Notes: a model not told the origin generated them from the sequence alone. Counted from the first letter of the stretch, positions 35,794 through 45,472 are shown. The stretch: 64,000 nucleotides of DNA from Prevotella sp. (GCA_031285625.1 JAITVV010000025.1:32005-96004); one strand, 5' to 3'. Made by a program: numbers and translations.

Positions 35794-35904
35794 GTAAAAA
35801 AATACCATAAAGTAACCATCAGTGGGTGAGATTTATTCTTCTGATAGCTTTAATTAATTATAAACGGACTGTTGTTTCGTTTTTTAAAGTTTATCTACAA
35901 AATA

Positions 35905-35949
35905 AATAACGCTTAAGTTCCTTTTATGTTTTAAGACTTAAGCGTTATT
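35905..35949 (-). terminator. Terminator after the HtrA protease gene
   Basis: Perfect 13-bp stem AATAACGCTTAAG (35905-35917) / CTTAAGCGTTATT (35937-35949) with a 19-nt loop, immediately 3' of the protease gene on the minus strand. Confidence 0.85.
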
Positions 35950-35973
35950 TTAAATTATTAAGTATAAGTGAAA

Positions 35974-37494
35974 TTATTCACTTAAATCTATCGCATAATA
36001 TTTACGTGCTCCACTTGGGGTAATACCTGAAATAAAGAGCGCTTTGTCCTGGCTGTTAGCTGCTGAACGGATAATGTTTTCTACTTCATCAGGAGAAGAT
36101 ACCGGTTGATTATTGATCTTTTGTATGATAAATCCTTTTGAAATACCTTCTTTACTAAATTTACCAGTATTATCTACTCCACCTACTTCAACTCCATAGC
36201 TGATGCCCAGGTCTTTTTTCTTTTCAGCAGTCAATTCTTTGAATGCTGCACCTACACTGGCTATTCCATCACCTTTTTTCACTACAGATGTACTTCCTGA
36301 ATTATTTTTCAAGGTAATATCGTAAGACTTGCTGGAGTTGCCACGGGTAATATCAACTTTTACCTTATCGCCAGGACGGAATCTGTTTACCTGATCCTGT
36401 AATTCACTTACATTTCTTACTTTAACACCGTTTATCGCTGTTATAACGTCACCTTCTTCTACTCCTGCTTGTTTAGCCGGGCTCATTTCAGCAAAACCTC
36501 CAACATATGCCCCTTCTGTTGCGCTCAGAGTTTTTGTCTTATCAGGATTTGCTTCTTTAGCAATAGCAATGTCTTGTATCATTACTCCCAATACAGCACG
36601 TTGAACAGTTCCGTATTCCTTGATATCAGCTACAACTTTTCCGGCAATTGAGATTGGTACGGCAAAACCATATCCTGCAAAATCTCCTGTTTGTGAATAT
36701 ATAGCTGTATTAATACCGATTAGTTCTCCATTTGTATTTACAAGTGCTCCCCCGCTATTACCTCTGTTAATGGCGGCATCAGTCTGGATAAAAGACTGGA
36801 TATCTCCACTGCTTCTCATTCCGATGTTGCCTCTTCCTTTAGCACTTACGATACCCGCAGTAACTGTTGATGTCAGATTAAACGGATTGCCGACAGCTAA
36901 TACCCACTCGCCAACCTTCAGATTATCAGAATTTCCGAACGGAATATAAGGGAATTCTTTCCCTTCGATTTTTAATAGTGCAATATCAGTCTGAGGATCT
37001 GTTCCCACTAGCTTTGCTGTATATTTACTGTTGTCGTTTAGGGTAACTTCAATCTCATTGGCTTTGTCAATCACATGATTATTAGTTACTATATAGCCAT
37101 CCTTTGATATAATGACTCCGGAACCGAAACCAACGCTTGGTTGAGGGATGCCATAATCCTGTCCGCCTCTGTCTCCAAATCCAAAGAAATATTCAAATGG
37201 ATCTATTGCTCTCTGACGTCCTTGAGAGGCTTGGCTTTTCACTGTGGATTTGATATGTACCACTGCATGAACTGAATTTTCAGCAGCTTTTGTGAAGTCA
37301 GGATAACCATCTGCTGTCAAACTGGCCAGGTGTACTCCCTTTTGATCAAACTCTCCTCCATAATTATAGAAATCAGCAGAACTGTAACCTTTTCTGTGAT
37401 CCATAAAACTATACATGCCATATGTAGCGCCTATACTCACTAATGCAACCACTACATAGGTTGAAATATTCTTCCAAATTTTTTTCATATGCAA
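35974..37494 (-). CDS. Periplasmic HtrA/DegP-type serine protease
   Basis: About 504-506 residues (start at 37494 or 37488). There is an N-terminal membrane/signal segment, then a trypsin-like domain with the catalytic triad: His in VTNNHVIDK, Asp in TDIALLKI, Ser in RGNSGGALVNTNGE. Two PDZ domains follow (AGVEEGDVITAINGVKV and FSKEGISKGFIIQKINNQPV). It degrades or chaperones misfolded envelope proteins. It has its own -7 element (37545-37552) and a strong terminator, and is probably stress induced. Confidence 0.95.
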   Translation of the reverse strand: MHMKKIWKNISTYVVVALVSIGATYGMYSFMDHRKGYSSADFYNYGGEFDQKGVHLASLTADGYPDFTKAAENSVHAVVHIKSTVKSQASQGRQRAIDPFEYFFGFGDRGGQDYGIPQPSVGFGSGVIISKDGYIVTNNHVIDKANEIEVTLNDNSKYTAKLVGTDPQTDIALLKIEGKEFPYIPFGNSDNLKVGEWVLAVGNPFNLTSTVTAGIVSAKGRGNIGMRSSGDIQSFIQTDAAINRGNSGGALVNTNGELIGINTAIYSQTGDFAGYGFAVPISIAGKVVADIKEYGTVQRAVLGVMIQDIAIAKEANPDKTKTLSATEGAYVGGFAEMSPAKQAGVEEGDVITAINGVKVRNVSELQDQVNRFRPGDKVKVDITRGNSSKSYDITLKNNSGSTSVVKKGDGIASVGAAFKELTAEKKKDLGISYGVEVGGVDNTGKFSKEGISKGFIIQKINNQPVSSPDEVENIIRSAANSQDKALFISGITPSGARKYYAIDLSE

Positions 37495-37544
37495 GTATTT
37501 TTTAGTTGTTTAATAATTTAATCTTAATGTATTTATTTTACTTT

Positions 37545-37552
37545 CAAAAATA
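37545..37552 (-). promoter_or_regulatory. -7 element TATTTTTG of the HtrA gene
   Basis: Perfect TAnnTTTG on the minus strand, about 50 nt upstream of the start. No well-spaced -33 box. Confidence 0.5.
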
Positions 37553-37683
37553 AACACAAAAACTGTACAGTTGGTGCATTACAACTCTATTTTTTAACAC
37601 TTTTAACCGAGCAAATTCCCTTTATTATTATTTTAACAATTTAACCAGACTTTTTGTCATGTATATATCTGACAGAAATAAAT

Positions 37684-37691
37684 TATCTTTG
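37684..37691 (+). promoter_or_regulatory. -7 element TATCTTTG upstream of the second ArnT-like gene
   Basis: Perfect TAnnTTTG ending 25 nt before the ATG at 37717. It lies within the longest open frame (from 37654), so it argues for the 37717 start. Confidence 0.55.
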
Positions 37692-37716
37692 TCTGGTTAA
37701 TGGAGCTTATTGTTTG

Positions 37717-39387
37717 ATGAAAAAAGGATTGCAGATTTTTCTAATATTATTGGTTATATGTCAATTAGGCCTATTATTGGTTACGATAATTGATAATAAT
37801 ATATTAATCAATTATTTTTTGTCAGATATAAAAGGCGCTAAAAGCCTTGATGCCCTAAATGGCCTGACCTCAGCCTCTATTGCTATATTTGATGCTAATT
37901 TGATTTTTGTACAGGTATTATTATCACTGTTTATTGCTTTTTTTACTTGGTGTATTTTTAAGATAGGTTTGGTTTTTAGGTATTTATCTTCTTTTTGTGC
38001 TTATTTATTCATAGGATTTAAGACAGTTTTTGGTGAATTAAAGAATAAATATGTTTTAATTTTACTTCTTATTCCTTTGTTATCTTCAATTTATTTTGGA
38101 TTTACTATGCCTGTTTCGTACGATGAGGCGTTGACCTATGTGGAGTTTACGCATAATCCTATTATATATTGTATTTCGTCTTATCCTCTGCCAAATAATC
38201 ATATTTTTCATTCTATATTGACTCATATATCAACGAGTATTCCATTTTTTGATCTTCTGTTCAAACTAAGGATACCTTCTATAGTAGTATCTTTTTTGAC
38301 ATGGATTATCGCTTTTTCTTTTGTAAAGAGGTTTTATTCACAGAAAATTGCATTTTTTGTGATTGCCATTTCTTCTATGTTATTTATGTCTGTCTATTAT
38401 AGCTATATGTCGAGAGGATATGCACTGGTTACTTTGTTTTTTATTATATCGCTTTATGCTGCGTTTAATATAATCAAGTTTGGTAGCCGAAATAGGGATT
38501 GGGCTATTTTCTCTATCAGTAGTGTCTTGGGCTTTTATGCAATACCATCATTTTTATATCCTTTCCTTACACTCAATCTTTTTATATTTATATATAATTA
38601 CAAAAATATAAAACAGCAGTTTATGTTTAACCTGCTTATTGCTCTTTTCACTTTGCTGCTTTATTCCCCAATCATTCTCCATCAGGGTTTTGAAGCATTA
38701 ACATCTCCAGCCAAAGATAGATTATGGGTGCTATCTTACATGCCGATCTTTTTCAAAGATACATTTTCTGAAATATTTGGTATGCCCTTACTTATTACTT
38801 TTATAATTATTTTCGTAGCTCTGTTTTTTGCTTTTCGTGAACGAGAAAAAATGACATTGTTACTTTGGCTTGTATTTGGATTATCACCAGTTATACTATT
38901 AATCGGGCATTCCGTCATTCCTTTTCCACGTACTTTTGTATACTATGGTTTCTTTATTATTTTTCTGATCGGTATATCTTTTTCAAAGTATATTGAAAAG
39001 ATTTCTGTAAAATTGCTGGTCGGAGGGTTGTTTATTATTCAATCTATTCTTTGTTTAAATTTTGGATTGAATATAAATGGTTATGAGACCTTTAATATAT
39101 GTTATAAGGATATGACAGATAAGGTAATGGATATAGAAAAGGAAAATAGAGGTTATGTCTTGAGCGGGCTTTATCTCGACACTCACAAATTTGAAATGAT
39201 TTCAAGAGGTTATAATCCGGATGTTGTAAAATATGACAGACTATTCATTAGTTTTGACGACATAAAGCAAGTGAATGTTGATACAATCAGCAGTGAATAT
39301 AATTATATAATTATTGACAAAGATAAAGATGTCACTGTGTATAAGAAACCTTCCTATTCCAATGAGTATCTGAATCTATATAAGTAG
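37717..39387 (+). CDS. Multispanning ArnT/PMT-like glycosyltransferase (GT39 superfamily)
   Basis: About 556 residues, ~12 hydrophobic helices. The first long periplasmic loop carries the acidic motif of GT-C enzymes (PVSYDEALTYVEFTHNPIIYC then PLPNNHIFHSILTHIS), and a soluble C-terminal part follows. Such proteins move a sugar from a polyprenyl-phosphate donor to lipid A, protein or glycan. The start at 37717 (MKKGLQIFLILL) is supported by an upstream promoter inside the longer frame. The SSS transporter gene begins 5 nt after its stop. Confidence 0.78.
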   Translation: MKKGLQIFLILLVICQLGLLLVTIIDNNILINYFLSDIKGAKSLDALNGLTSASIAIFDANLIFVQVLLSLFIAFFTWCIFKIGLVFRYLSSFCAYLFIGFKTVFGELKNKYVLILLLIPLLSSIYFGFTMPVSYDEALTYVEFTHNPIIYCISSYPLPNNHIFHSILTHISTSIPFFDLLFKLRIPSIVVSFLTWIIAFSFVKRFYSQKIAFFVIAISSMLFMSVYYSYMSRGYALVTLFFIISLYAAFNIIKFGSRNRDWAIFSISSVLGFYAIPSFLYPFLTLNLFIFIYNYKNIKQQFMFNLLIALFTLLLYSPIILHQGFEALTSPAKDRLWVLSYMPIFFKDTFSEIFGMPLLITFIIIFVALFFAFREREKMTLLLWLVFGLSPVILLIGHSVIPFPRTFVYYGFFIIFLIGISFSKYIEKISVKLLVGGLFIIQSILCLNFGLNINGYETFNICYKDMTDKVMDIEKENRGYVLSGLYLDTHKFEMISRGYNPDVVKYDRLFISFDDIKQVNVDTISSEYNYIIIDKDKDVTVYKKPSYSNEYLNLYK

Positions 39388-39392
39388 TAGCA

Positions 39393-40847
39393 ATGGGAAT
39401 ATCTATTCTAGTCATTATCGCAATATATTTTGGAGCATTATTGCTAATATCATATTTTGTCAGTCGGAAAAACAGTGACAATGACGCTTTCTTCCTAGGA
39501 AACAGGCAATCGCCATGGTTTGTCGTGGCTATTGCTATGGTCGGTACTTCTATATCGGGTGTAACTTTTGTATCAGTACCGGGTATGGTAGGCAAATTTG
39601 ATATGACATATATGCAGATGGTCTTCGGCTTCACGGTAGGATATTTTGTTATTGCTTATGTACTATTGCCCTTATACTACAGACTTAATTTAACTACTAT
39701 TTATGGTTATCTGGAACAACGTTTTGGATTTTTTTCATATAAAACAGGAGCTTCTTTCTTTATCCTGTCTAAGATAATAGGGGCCGCTGCAAGATTATAC
39801 CTTGTTGCCATGATATTGCAAACTTTGGTATTTGATCAGTGGAACATTCCTTTTATTGTTACTGTAACAGGTATTATCTTGCTGATCTGGGCATATACAT
39901 TTCGTAGTGGTATAAAAACTATAATATGGACAGATACCTTGCAAACATCCAGTTTAATACTGGGAGTAATTCTTATTATTTGGCAAGTGGCTTCCAAGAT
40001 GGATATGGATGTGGCACAAATGGTAAACTCCATTACCAATAATGAGCATTCCCGTATTTTTGTGTTTGATGACTGGACTTCAAAGCAATACTTTTTTAAG
40101 CAATTCCTTAGCGGGATTTTTATTACAATTGTAATGACAGGACTTGATCAGGACATGATGCAGAAGAACCTTACTTGTAAAAGTTTAAAAGATGCTCAAA
40201 AAAACATGATCACCTATGGATTTGCATTTACTCCAATAAATCTTTTATTCTTGTCGTTAGGAGTACTGTTATTACTTTTTGCATCACAATATAATATAGT
40301 TTTACCCGAAACTTCAGACCAGATACTTCCTGTGTTGGCTACCGAATATTTGGGTTTCCCGGTGCTCGTTTTTTTTACAATTGGGATTATAGCCGCTGCA
40401 TTTTCAAGCGCCGATTCTGCTTTAACAGCATTGACAACCTCAGTTTGTGTAGACTTGTTGAACATAAAAAAAGAGGACGCCATAAAGGCAAAGAAGACAA
40501 GGCAAAGGGTTCATTTGTTCGTGAGCTTGGCTTTTCTACTAGTGATTCTTATTATTAATTATATACATCAAGATAACATATTGGATACAATTTATAAAGT
40601 GGCCTCTTATACCTATGGGCCATTATTAGGGTTATTCTTTTTTGGCCTATTTACCAAGGTTAGTATACGAGATAAATATGTTCCGTATATATGTGTGCTG
40701 GCACCAGTCTTGAGTTATCTGGTTGAATTTATTTTAATGAGACAGTTCTCTTATCAAGTAGGATATGAGATACTTTTATTTAATGGTTTACTCACAGTTA
40801 TTGGTTTATTTTGTTTATCCCAAAGAAGAACTCAAACAACTCTTTAA
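39393..40847 (+). CDS. Sodium:solute symporter (SSS family)
   Basis: A 484-residue inner-membrane transporter with ~13 helices. SSS hallmarks include the N-terminal SYFVSRKNSDNDAFFLGNRQSPWFVVAIAMVGTSISGVTF segment, the GAAARLYLVAMIL helix, and the helix TIGIIAAAFSSADSALTALTTSVCVDL that lines the Na+ site. The solute cannot be named. It is tightly spaced after the ArnT-like gene and before a rhodanese. Confidence 0.92.
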   Translation: MGISILVIIAIYFGALLLISYFVSRKNSDNDAFFLGNRQSPWFVVAIAMVGTSISGVTFVSVPGMVGKFDMTYMQMVFGFTVGYFVIAYVLLPLYYRLNLTTIYGYLEQRFGFFSYKTGASFFILSKIIGAAARLYLVAMILQTLVFDQWNIPFIVTVTGIILLIWAYTFRSGIKTIIWTDTLQTSSLILGVILIIWQVASKMDMDVAQMVNSITNNEHSRIFVFDDWTSKQYFFKQFLSGIFITIVMTGLDQDMMQKNLTCKSLKDAQKNMITYGFAFTPINLLFLSLGVLLLLFASQYNIVLPETSDQILPVLATEYLGFPVLVFFTIGIIAAAFSSADSALTALTTSVCVDLLNIKKEDAIKAKKTRQRVHLFVSLAFLLVILIINYIHQDNILDTIYKVASYTYGPLLGLFFFGLFTKVSIRDKYVPYICVLAPVLSYLVEFILMRQFSYQVGYEILLFNGLLTVIGLFCLSQRRTQTTL

Positions 40848-40890
40848 CTTATTTGTTATAAGACATAAGAGTTTATAAAACAATAACACT

Positions 40891-41190
40891 ATGTCTTTCA
40901 AGCGCATTAATCATAATCAGGCAGAAGATTTACTGAATAATTCTAATGCAATCTTAGTCGATATCAGGGATGAGGAAAGTTATAATACATCTCATGATGA
41001 GCGAGCTATTAATCTTCTACATTGGACTTTTCCACAGTTCTTATTTGAGACAAATAAGGAACTCCCTATTTTAGTTTTGTGTTATCATGGCAACAGTAGC
41101 CAGATGGTTGCTGAATTTTTATTTCAGCAAGGTTTCTCGGATGTTTATAGTATTGATGGCGGATATGCAGAATGGATATTGAATAATTAA
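40891..41190 (+). CDS. glpE: GlpE-like single-domain rhodanese (thiosulfate sulfurtransferase)
   Basis: A 99-residue rhodanese. The catalytic Cys64 lies in VLCYHGNSSQM, nearly the GlpE active-site loop, followed by QQGFSDVYSIDGGYAEW. It transfers sulfane sulfur from thiosulfate to cyanide or thiol acceptors in the cytoplasm. It sits 43 nt after the transporter gene with no terminator between, so it may share its transcript. Confidence 0.9.
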   Translation: MSFKRINHNQAEDLLNNSNAILVDIRDEESYNTSHDERAINLLHWTFPQFLFETNKELPILVLCYHGNSSQMVAEFLFQQGFSDVYSIDGGYAEWILNN

Positions 41191-41268
41191 ACTTGTAAGT
41201 CTTTTTTCTTTATTAATGTAAAATAAGTGTCGTAATATTATTTGGAACCCACTTTTAGTGAAAAAAGG

Positions 41269-41299
41269 TTTGTTTTTTGATTAATATTTTCTTACTTTG
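41269..41299 (+). promoter_or_regulatory. Promoter of the 219-residue secreted protein gene
   Basis: TTTG (41269-41272), 19-bp spacer, TTACTTTG (41292-41299; one mismatch to TAnnTTTG). The ATG is 36 nt downstream. Confidence 0.7.
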
Positions 41300-41335
41300 T
41301 TATTATTGTTGTTAATTCATTAAAATAAGCTTAGT

Positions 41336-41995
41336 ATGAAAAACAGATGCTTTCTTTTATTTTTTATTTTACCTGTGCTTATATTGGCCCAAACTCAAGG
41401 TGATTTTGAAAAGAGATATATATATGATCAATTTACATCAGGTCGGGTTGTATACAAAGATGGAGGAGGTTCTAACGGATTATTTAATTATGATACAGTT
41501 CTGGAAAGATTGCTATTTGTTTCAGAAGATAAAATTCTGGAGATCTCTAACCCTTCGGATGTTGCATTTGTGAAAATTGATGACCGTACATTTGAACATA
41601 TTAAAGGTGGAATATTCTATGAAAAGATTCTTGTAAATAATGACAATGCTTTTTATATCCAATGGAAGTCAAAGCTTAAGTCGAAAGGAAAGAAAGAAGG
41701 ATATGGTATGACTTCCAATACTTCGGCTGTCACTAGTTGGGAAGATGTATATACAGGGCATTCACCAGTAGTGAAATTGAATGTGAACGAGGATCTCTTT
41801 GTTGATTCCAATAATTCATATTATTTGAAAATCAAAAATTCTTATAAAAAGTTTTATTCTTTAGATTCTCTAGCTAAATTATTCAAAGGGAGAGAGGAAG
41901 AAATAAAGGGATACTTAAAAGATCAGAATCTCAACTTTAAAAAACTTAATGATATTAAAAAAGCTATTGAATACTGCTCCCAATATATGGAATAA
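41336..41995 (+). CDS. Secreted protein of unknown function
   Basis: 219 residues, signal peptide MKNRCFLLFFILPVLILAQTQ (cleavage near LAQ). The mature part is hydrophilic with a lysine-rich centre (WKSKLKSKGKKEGYGMTSNTSA) and a helical C-terminus (SLAKLFKGREEEIKGYLKDQNLNFKKLNDIKKAIEYCSQYM). I do not recognise a family. It has its own promoter and terminator, so it is a single-gene unit. Confidence 0.75.
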   Translation: MKNRCFLLFFILPVLILAQTQGDFEKRYIYDQFTSGRVVYKDGGGSNGLFNYDTVLERLLFVSEDKILEISNPSDVAFVKIDDRTFEHIKGGIFYEKILVNNDNAFYIQWKSKLKSKGKKEGYGMTSNTSAVTSWEDVYTGHSPVVKLNVNEDLFVDSNNSYYLKIKNSYKKFYSLDSLAKLFKGREEEIKGYLKDQNLNFKKLNDIKKAIEYCSQYME

Positions 41996-42014
41996 TGAAA
42001 ACATCAATATAAGT

Positions 42015-42041
42015 AAGGCATGATTTAGTCATGCCTTTTAT
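42015..42041 (+). terminator. Rho-independent terminator
   Basis: Perfect 9-bp stem AAGGCATGA (42015-42023) / TCATGCCTT (42029-42037), 5-nt loop, T-rich tail. Confidence 0.9.
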
Positions 42042-42158
42042 TTTGTGCATTAAGTAATATAATCTTATCCTGTGAGACTTATAAGTTATTACCTATCAGT
42101 ATATAAAAAAGATCTATGGATAAAATAGTATTATTTTGCTCTTTTTTGTATAAATTAG

Positions 42159-42189
42159 TTTGTTTATTCATGAATACTTTTTTCCTTTG
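42159..42189 (+). promoter_or_regulatory. Promoter of the ferredoxin oxidoreductase operon
   Basis: TTTG (42159-42162), 19-bp spacer, TTCCTTTG (42182-42189; one mismatch to TAnnTTTG). The leader to the ATG at 42229 is about 33 nt. Confidence 0.65.
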
Positions 42190-42228
42190 TTATTGATTAA
42201 AATACTATCTGTTATTTAAAAGTAAGTA

Positions 42229-44076
42229 ATGCAAAGCACAGTAAAAATTAAAGACGTAAAAGACATAGTCGTACGTTTTTCTGGTGATTCGGGAGATGGT
42301 ATGCAGTTAACCGGAACCATCTTTTCTAACCTTTCCGCAATCTTTGGAAATCAAATATCAACATTTCCTGATTTTCCGGCCGAAATTCGTGCGCCACAAG
42401 GAACTCTTTCCGGTGTTTCCGGGTTTCAGGTACATTTAGGCAACCAGATATATAATTCAGGAGATAAATCTGATGTCTTGGTGGCTATGAATCCTGCAGC
42501 TTTGAAAGTAAATGCTAAATCATTGAAAAAGGATTCTGTGATAATTATCGATACGGATTCCTTTGCCAAAAGAGACTTGGAAAAAGCATTATTTGCTACA
42601 GAAGAGCCATTTAAGGAATTAGGTCTTACCACCCAGCAAGTAATAGCTGTACCTATCACATCTCTCACTAAAAGTAGCCTGGAAGGTATGGAAATGGATA
42701 TGAAATCCCGGGTACGTAGTAAGAATATGTTTGCACTAGGATTAGTGTGCTGGCTATTTAACCGGCCTCTTGATGTAGCTAATCATATGCTTTCTGCTAA
42801 ATTTGCCAAAAAACCTGTTCTGGTAGAAGCTAACCTGAAAGTATTGGCAGATGGTTTTAATTATGGACACAATACAGATATGTCAATATCATCATACAGG
42901 GTAGAAACTGTAAATGTTGATAAAGGCTTTTATATAGATGTTAATGGTAATACTGCAGCGGCATATGGGTTGATCGCTGCTTCCGAGAATTCAGGCAAAC
43001 CTTTATTTCTGGGATCATACCCGATTACACCAGCTACAGATATTTTACACGAACTAGTGAAGTTTAAGCAACTTGGAGTAAAAGCCATTCAGGTAGAAGA
43101 TGAGATTGCTGGTGTTTGTACTGCTATAGGTGCCAGCTTTGCTGGTAGCTTAGCTGCGACTTCAACCTCAGGACCTGGTTTGGCTCTTAAGAGTGAAGCT
43201 ATTGGGCTCGCTGTAATGGCAGAATTACCTTTGGTTGTTATAGATGTTCAGCGTGGTGGACCATCTACCGGCTTGCCAACAAAAACAGAACAAACAGACC
43301 TTCGTCAGGCATTATATGGACGTAATGGCGAAAGCCCTATTGTTGTTCTGGCGGGCGCAAGTCCTACAGACTGTTTTGATATGGCATACTGGGCATCTAA
43401 GATTGCATTGGAACACATTATGCCTGTAATATTACTTACTGACGGATACATTGCAAACGGTTCTTCAGCATGGCGTATTCCTGATCTGGATAAATATCCG
43501 GCAATTGTACCTCATGATGTTACACAATATAAAGGAAATGAGTGGCGTAGCGCGCTACGAAATGACGAAACAATGGTCCGTTATTGGGCAGAAGCAGGTT
43601 TAGAGGGTTATACTCATCGCATAGGGGGACTCGAAAAAGATTTTAATACAGGTGCCATATCAACAGATGCTGACAACCACCAAAAGATGACAGATGTGCG
43701 TCAGGCTAAAGTGGATAAAGTTGCAGATGTTATTCCTCAACTGGAATTGATCGGAGGTGAAGATGCTGATTTACTTGTTGTAGGGTGGGGAGGAACATAT
43801 GGCCATCTACGCGAAGCGGTAGAAAAAATGAATGCAAACGGGGATAAGGTAGCTTTAGCACATTTCCGGTTTATCAACCCATTACCAAAGAATACAGAAT
43901 CTGTACTCAGGAAATTCAAAAAGATAATTGTTGCAGAGCTTAATAATGGACAACTAGCAGGTTTTTTGATGGAAAAAATACCTGGATTGCAAGTATCCCG
44001 TTATAATAAAGTAGAAGGGCAACCTTTTGCTGTTTCTGAATTAATAGATGCATTTACAAAGAAGTTAGGAGAGTAA
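42229..44076 (+). CDS. korA: 2-oxoacid:ferredoxin oxidoreductase, fused gamma-alpha subunit (KorA type)
   Basis: 615 residues. Residues ~1-195 are the gamma domain (FSGDSGDGMQLTGTIFSNLSAIFGNQISTFPDFPAEIRAPQGTLSGVSGFQVHLG). Residues ~215-615 are the alpha (pyrimidine-binding/transketolase-like) part (LGSYPITPATDILHELVKF; EDEIAGVCTAIGASFAGSLAATSTSGPGL). It likely converts 2-oxoglutarate + CoA to succinyl-CoA with reduced ferredoxin. The two-subunit layout, with the beta gene 4 nt downstream, fits KorAB better than pyruvate oxidoreductase. The substrate remains an inference. Confidence 0.9.
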   Translation: MQSTVKIKDVKDIVVRFSGDSGDGMQLTGTIFSNLSAIFGNQISTFPDFPAEIRAPQGTLSGVSGFQVHLGNQIYNSGDKSDVLVAMNPAALKVNAKSLKKDSVIIIDTDSFAKRDLEKALFATEEPFKELGLTTQQVIAVPITSLTKSSLEGMEMDMKSRVRSKNMFALGLVCWLFNRPLDVANHMLSAKFAKKPVLVEANLKVLADGFNYGHNTDMSISSYRVETVNVDKGFYIDVNGNTAAAYGLIAASENSGKPLFLGSYPITPATDILHELVKFKQLGVKAIQVEDEIAGVCTAIGASFAGSLAATSTSGPGLALKSEAIGLAVMAELPLVVIDVQRGGPSTGLPTKTEQTDLRQALYGRNGESPIVVLAGASPTDCFDMAYWASKIALEHIMPVILLTDGYIANGSSAWRIPDLDKYPAIVPHDVTQYKGNEWRSALRNDETMVRYWAEAGLEGYTHRIGGLEKDFNTGAISTDADNHQKMTDVRQAKVDKVADVIPQLELIGGEDADLLVVGWGGTYGHLREAVEKMNANGDKVALAHFRFINPLPKNTESVLRKFKKIIVAELNNGQLAGFLMEKIPGLQVSRYNKVEGQPFAVSELIDAFTKKLGE

Positions 44077-44080
44077 AGTT

Positions 44081-45115
44081 ATGATAGATATAAATTTAAA
44101 GATGGCTTCATCCCATCAGTCAAAAGATTATAAGAGCGATCAGTATGTGCGTTGGTGTCCGGGATGTGGAGACCATGCTCTTCTCAATTGTTTACATAAA
44201 GCAATGGCTGAGCTTGATATCGAACCTCATATGACGGCAGTGATATCGGGTATTGGTTGTTCGTCACGTTTACCATATTATATGAATACATATGGTTTTC
44301 ATACGATTCATGGCCGTGGCGCAGCAATAGCAACAGGTGTAAAAACAGCAAAACCCGAGTTGTCAGTTTGGTTGGCAACAGGAGATGGTGACTGTTTGGC
44401 TATTGGTGGGAATCATTTTATCCATGCTGTACGCCGTAATGTGGATATTAATATTCTATTATTGAATAACAAAATATATGGACTGACTAAAGGGCAATTT
44501 TCACCGACATCGGATAGAGGGTTTGTGTCTAAATCTTCTCCATATGGAACAGTAGAAGATCCGTTTCATCCAGTAGAATTAGCATTAGGGGCCCGTGGCA
44601 CTTTCTTTGCCCGCTGTATTGATGTTGATCTTGCAAACACTACAGAAATCTTGACGATTGCAGCCAGACATAAAGGAACATCTGTTGTGGAAGTGTTGCA
44701 AAATTGCGTGATCTTTAATGATGCAATACACGATAATATAGTGGATAAAGCATGGAGAGCAGAGCGTACGATTTTACTTAAACATGGTGAAAAAATGCTT
44801 TTTGGAGCAAACAAAGATAAAGGTCTAGTTATGGACGGATGGCAAATAAAAGATGTTATAATAGGTCAGAATGGATATACTATTGATGATGTATTGGTAC
44901 ATGACGCTACATCTCAAGATAATACTTTGCATATGAAACTAGGTTTAATGTCTCCGGAGAATGGTTTACCTTTAGCATTGGGAGTTATTCGCGATGTGGA
45001 AGCATTAACTTATGACGGAGGTGTAAAAGATCAGATTGAAGAGGTGCAAGCTAAGAATCCGGTTCGTAAACTTAGAGATTATCTAATGAAACAGGATATT
45101 TGGGAAGTAAAATAG
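44081..45115 (+). CDS. korB: 2-oxoacid:ferredoxin oxidoreductase beta subunit (KorB type)
   Basis: A 344-residue TPP-binding subunit. It has the cluster cysteines in RWCPGCGDHALLNCL, the TPP/Mg2+ motif ATGDGDCLAIGGNHFIHAVRRNVDINILLLNNKIYGLTKGQFSPTS, and a third cluster-region cysteine in LQNCVIFND. It forms the complex with the preceding fused subunit (spacing 4 nt). A strong terminator follows. Confidence 0.93.
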   Translation: MIDINLKMASSHQSKDYKSDQYVRWCPGCGDHALLNCLHKAMAELDIEPHMTAVISGIGCSSRLPYYMNTYGFHTIHGRGAAIATGVKTAKPELSVWLATGDGDCLAIGGNHFIHAVRRNVDINILLLNNKIYGLTKGQFSPTSDRGFVSKSSPYGTVEDPFHPVELALGARGTFFARCIDVDLANTTEILTIAARHKGTSVVEVLQNCVIFNDAIHDNIVDKAWRAERTILLKHGEKMLFGANKDKGLVMDGWQIKDVIIGQNGYTIDDVLVHDATSQDNTLHMKLGLMSPENGLPLALGVIRDVEALTYDGGVKDQIEEVQAKNPVRKLRDYLMKQDIWEVK

Positions 45116-45134
45116 TTTCAAAAATCTAATATAG

Positions 45135-45168
45135 AAAGTCTCTAATATCAAATTAGAGACTTTTTTTG
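45135..45168 (+). terminator. Terminator of the korAB operon
   Basis: Perfect 12-bp stem AAAGTCTCTAAT (45135-45146) / ATTAGAGACTTT (45152-45163), 5-nt loop, then a T run. Confidence 0.92.
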
Positions 45169-45227
45169 TTTTAGTACTTGCAAACAAGATCTAAAGAATA
45201 TTTTCAGTAAAAAACACGGGAAGAAAT

Positions 45228-45258
45228 TTTGAAAAATTAAAAATAGCCTCTATATTTG
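45228..45258 (+). promoter_or_regulatory. Consensus promoter of tRNA-Gly(GCC)
   Basis: TTTG (45228-45231), 19-bp spacer, TATATTTG (45251-45258), a full match to the Bacteroidota consensus. The tRNA begins 12 nt after the element. Confidence 0.8.
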
Positions 45259-45269
45259 CACTCTCAATT

Positions 45270-45342
<73 letters not shown>

Positions 45343-45345
45343 CAG

Positions 45346-45369
45346 ATGTGACAAGAGGTCACATTTTTT
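45346..45369 (+). terminator. Hairpin with T run between tRNA-Gly and tRNA-Leu
   Basis: Perfect ATGTGAC (45346-45352) / GTCACAT (45358-45364) stem with a 5-nt loop and six Ts. It sits between two tRNAs only 41 nt apart, so it may be a partial terminator or a processing site. Confidence 0.7.
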
Positions 45370-45383
45370 GTTTAAGCATACAC

Positions 45384-45467
45384 GCACACGTGGTGGAATT
45401 GGTAGACATGCTACTTTGAGGGGGTAGTGCTCGCAAGGGCGTAGGGGTTCAAGTCCCCTCGTGTGTA
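45384..45467 (+). tRNA. tRNA-Leu (anticodon GAG)
   Basis: 84-nt class II tRNA. Acceptor GCACACG/CGTGTGT, D-arm TGGTGGAATTGGTAGACA, anticodon GAG in the loop of the CTACT/GGTAG stem, long variable arm, T-arm GGGGTTCAAGTCCCC, discriminator A. It reads CTC/CTT. Confidence 0.95.
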
Positions 45468-45472
45468 CTTAT

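Noticed and set aside
35748-35819. Longer N-terminus for RpoD (24 extra residues)
   Set aside because: A perfect -7 promoter lies inside the extension, and [11 protein letters not shown] is the family start.
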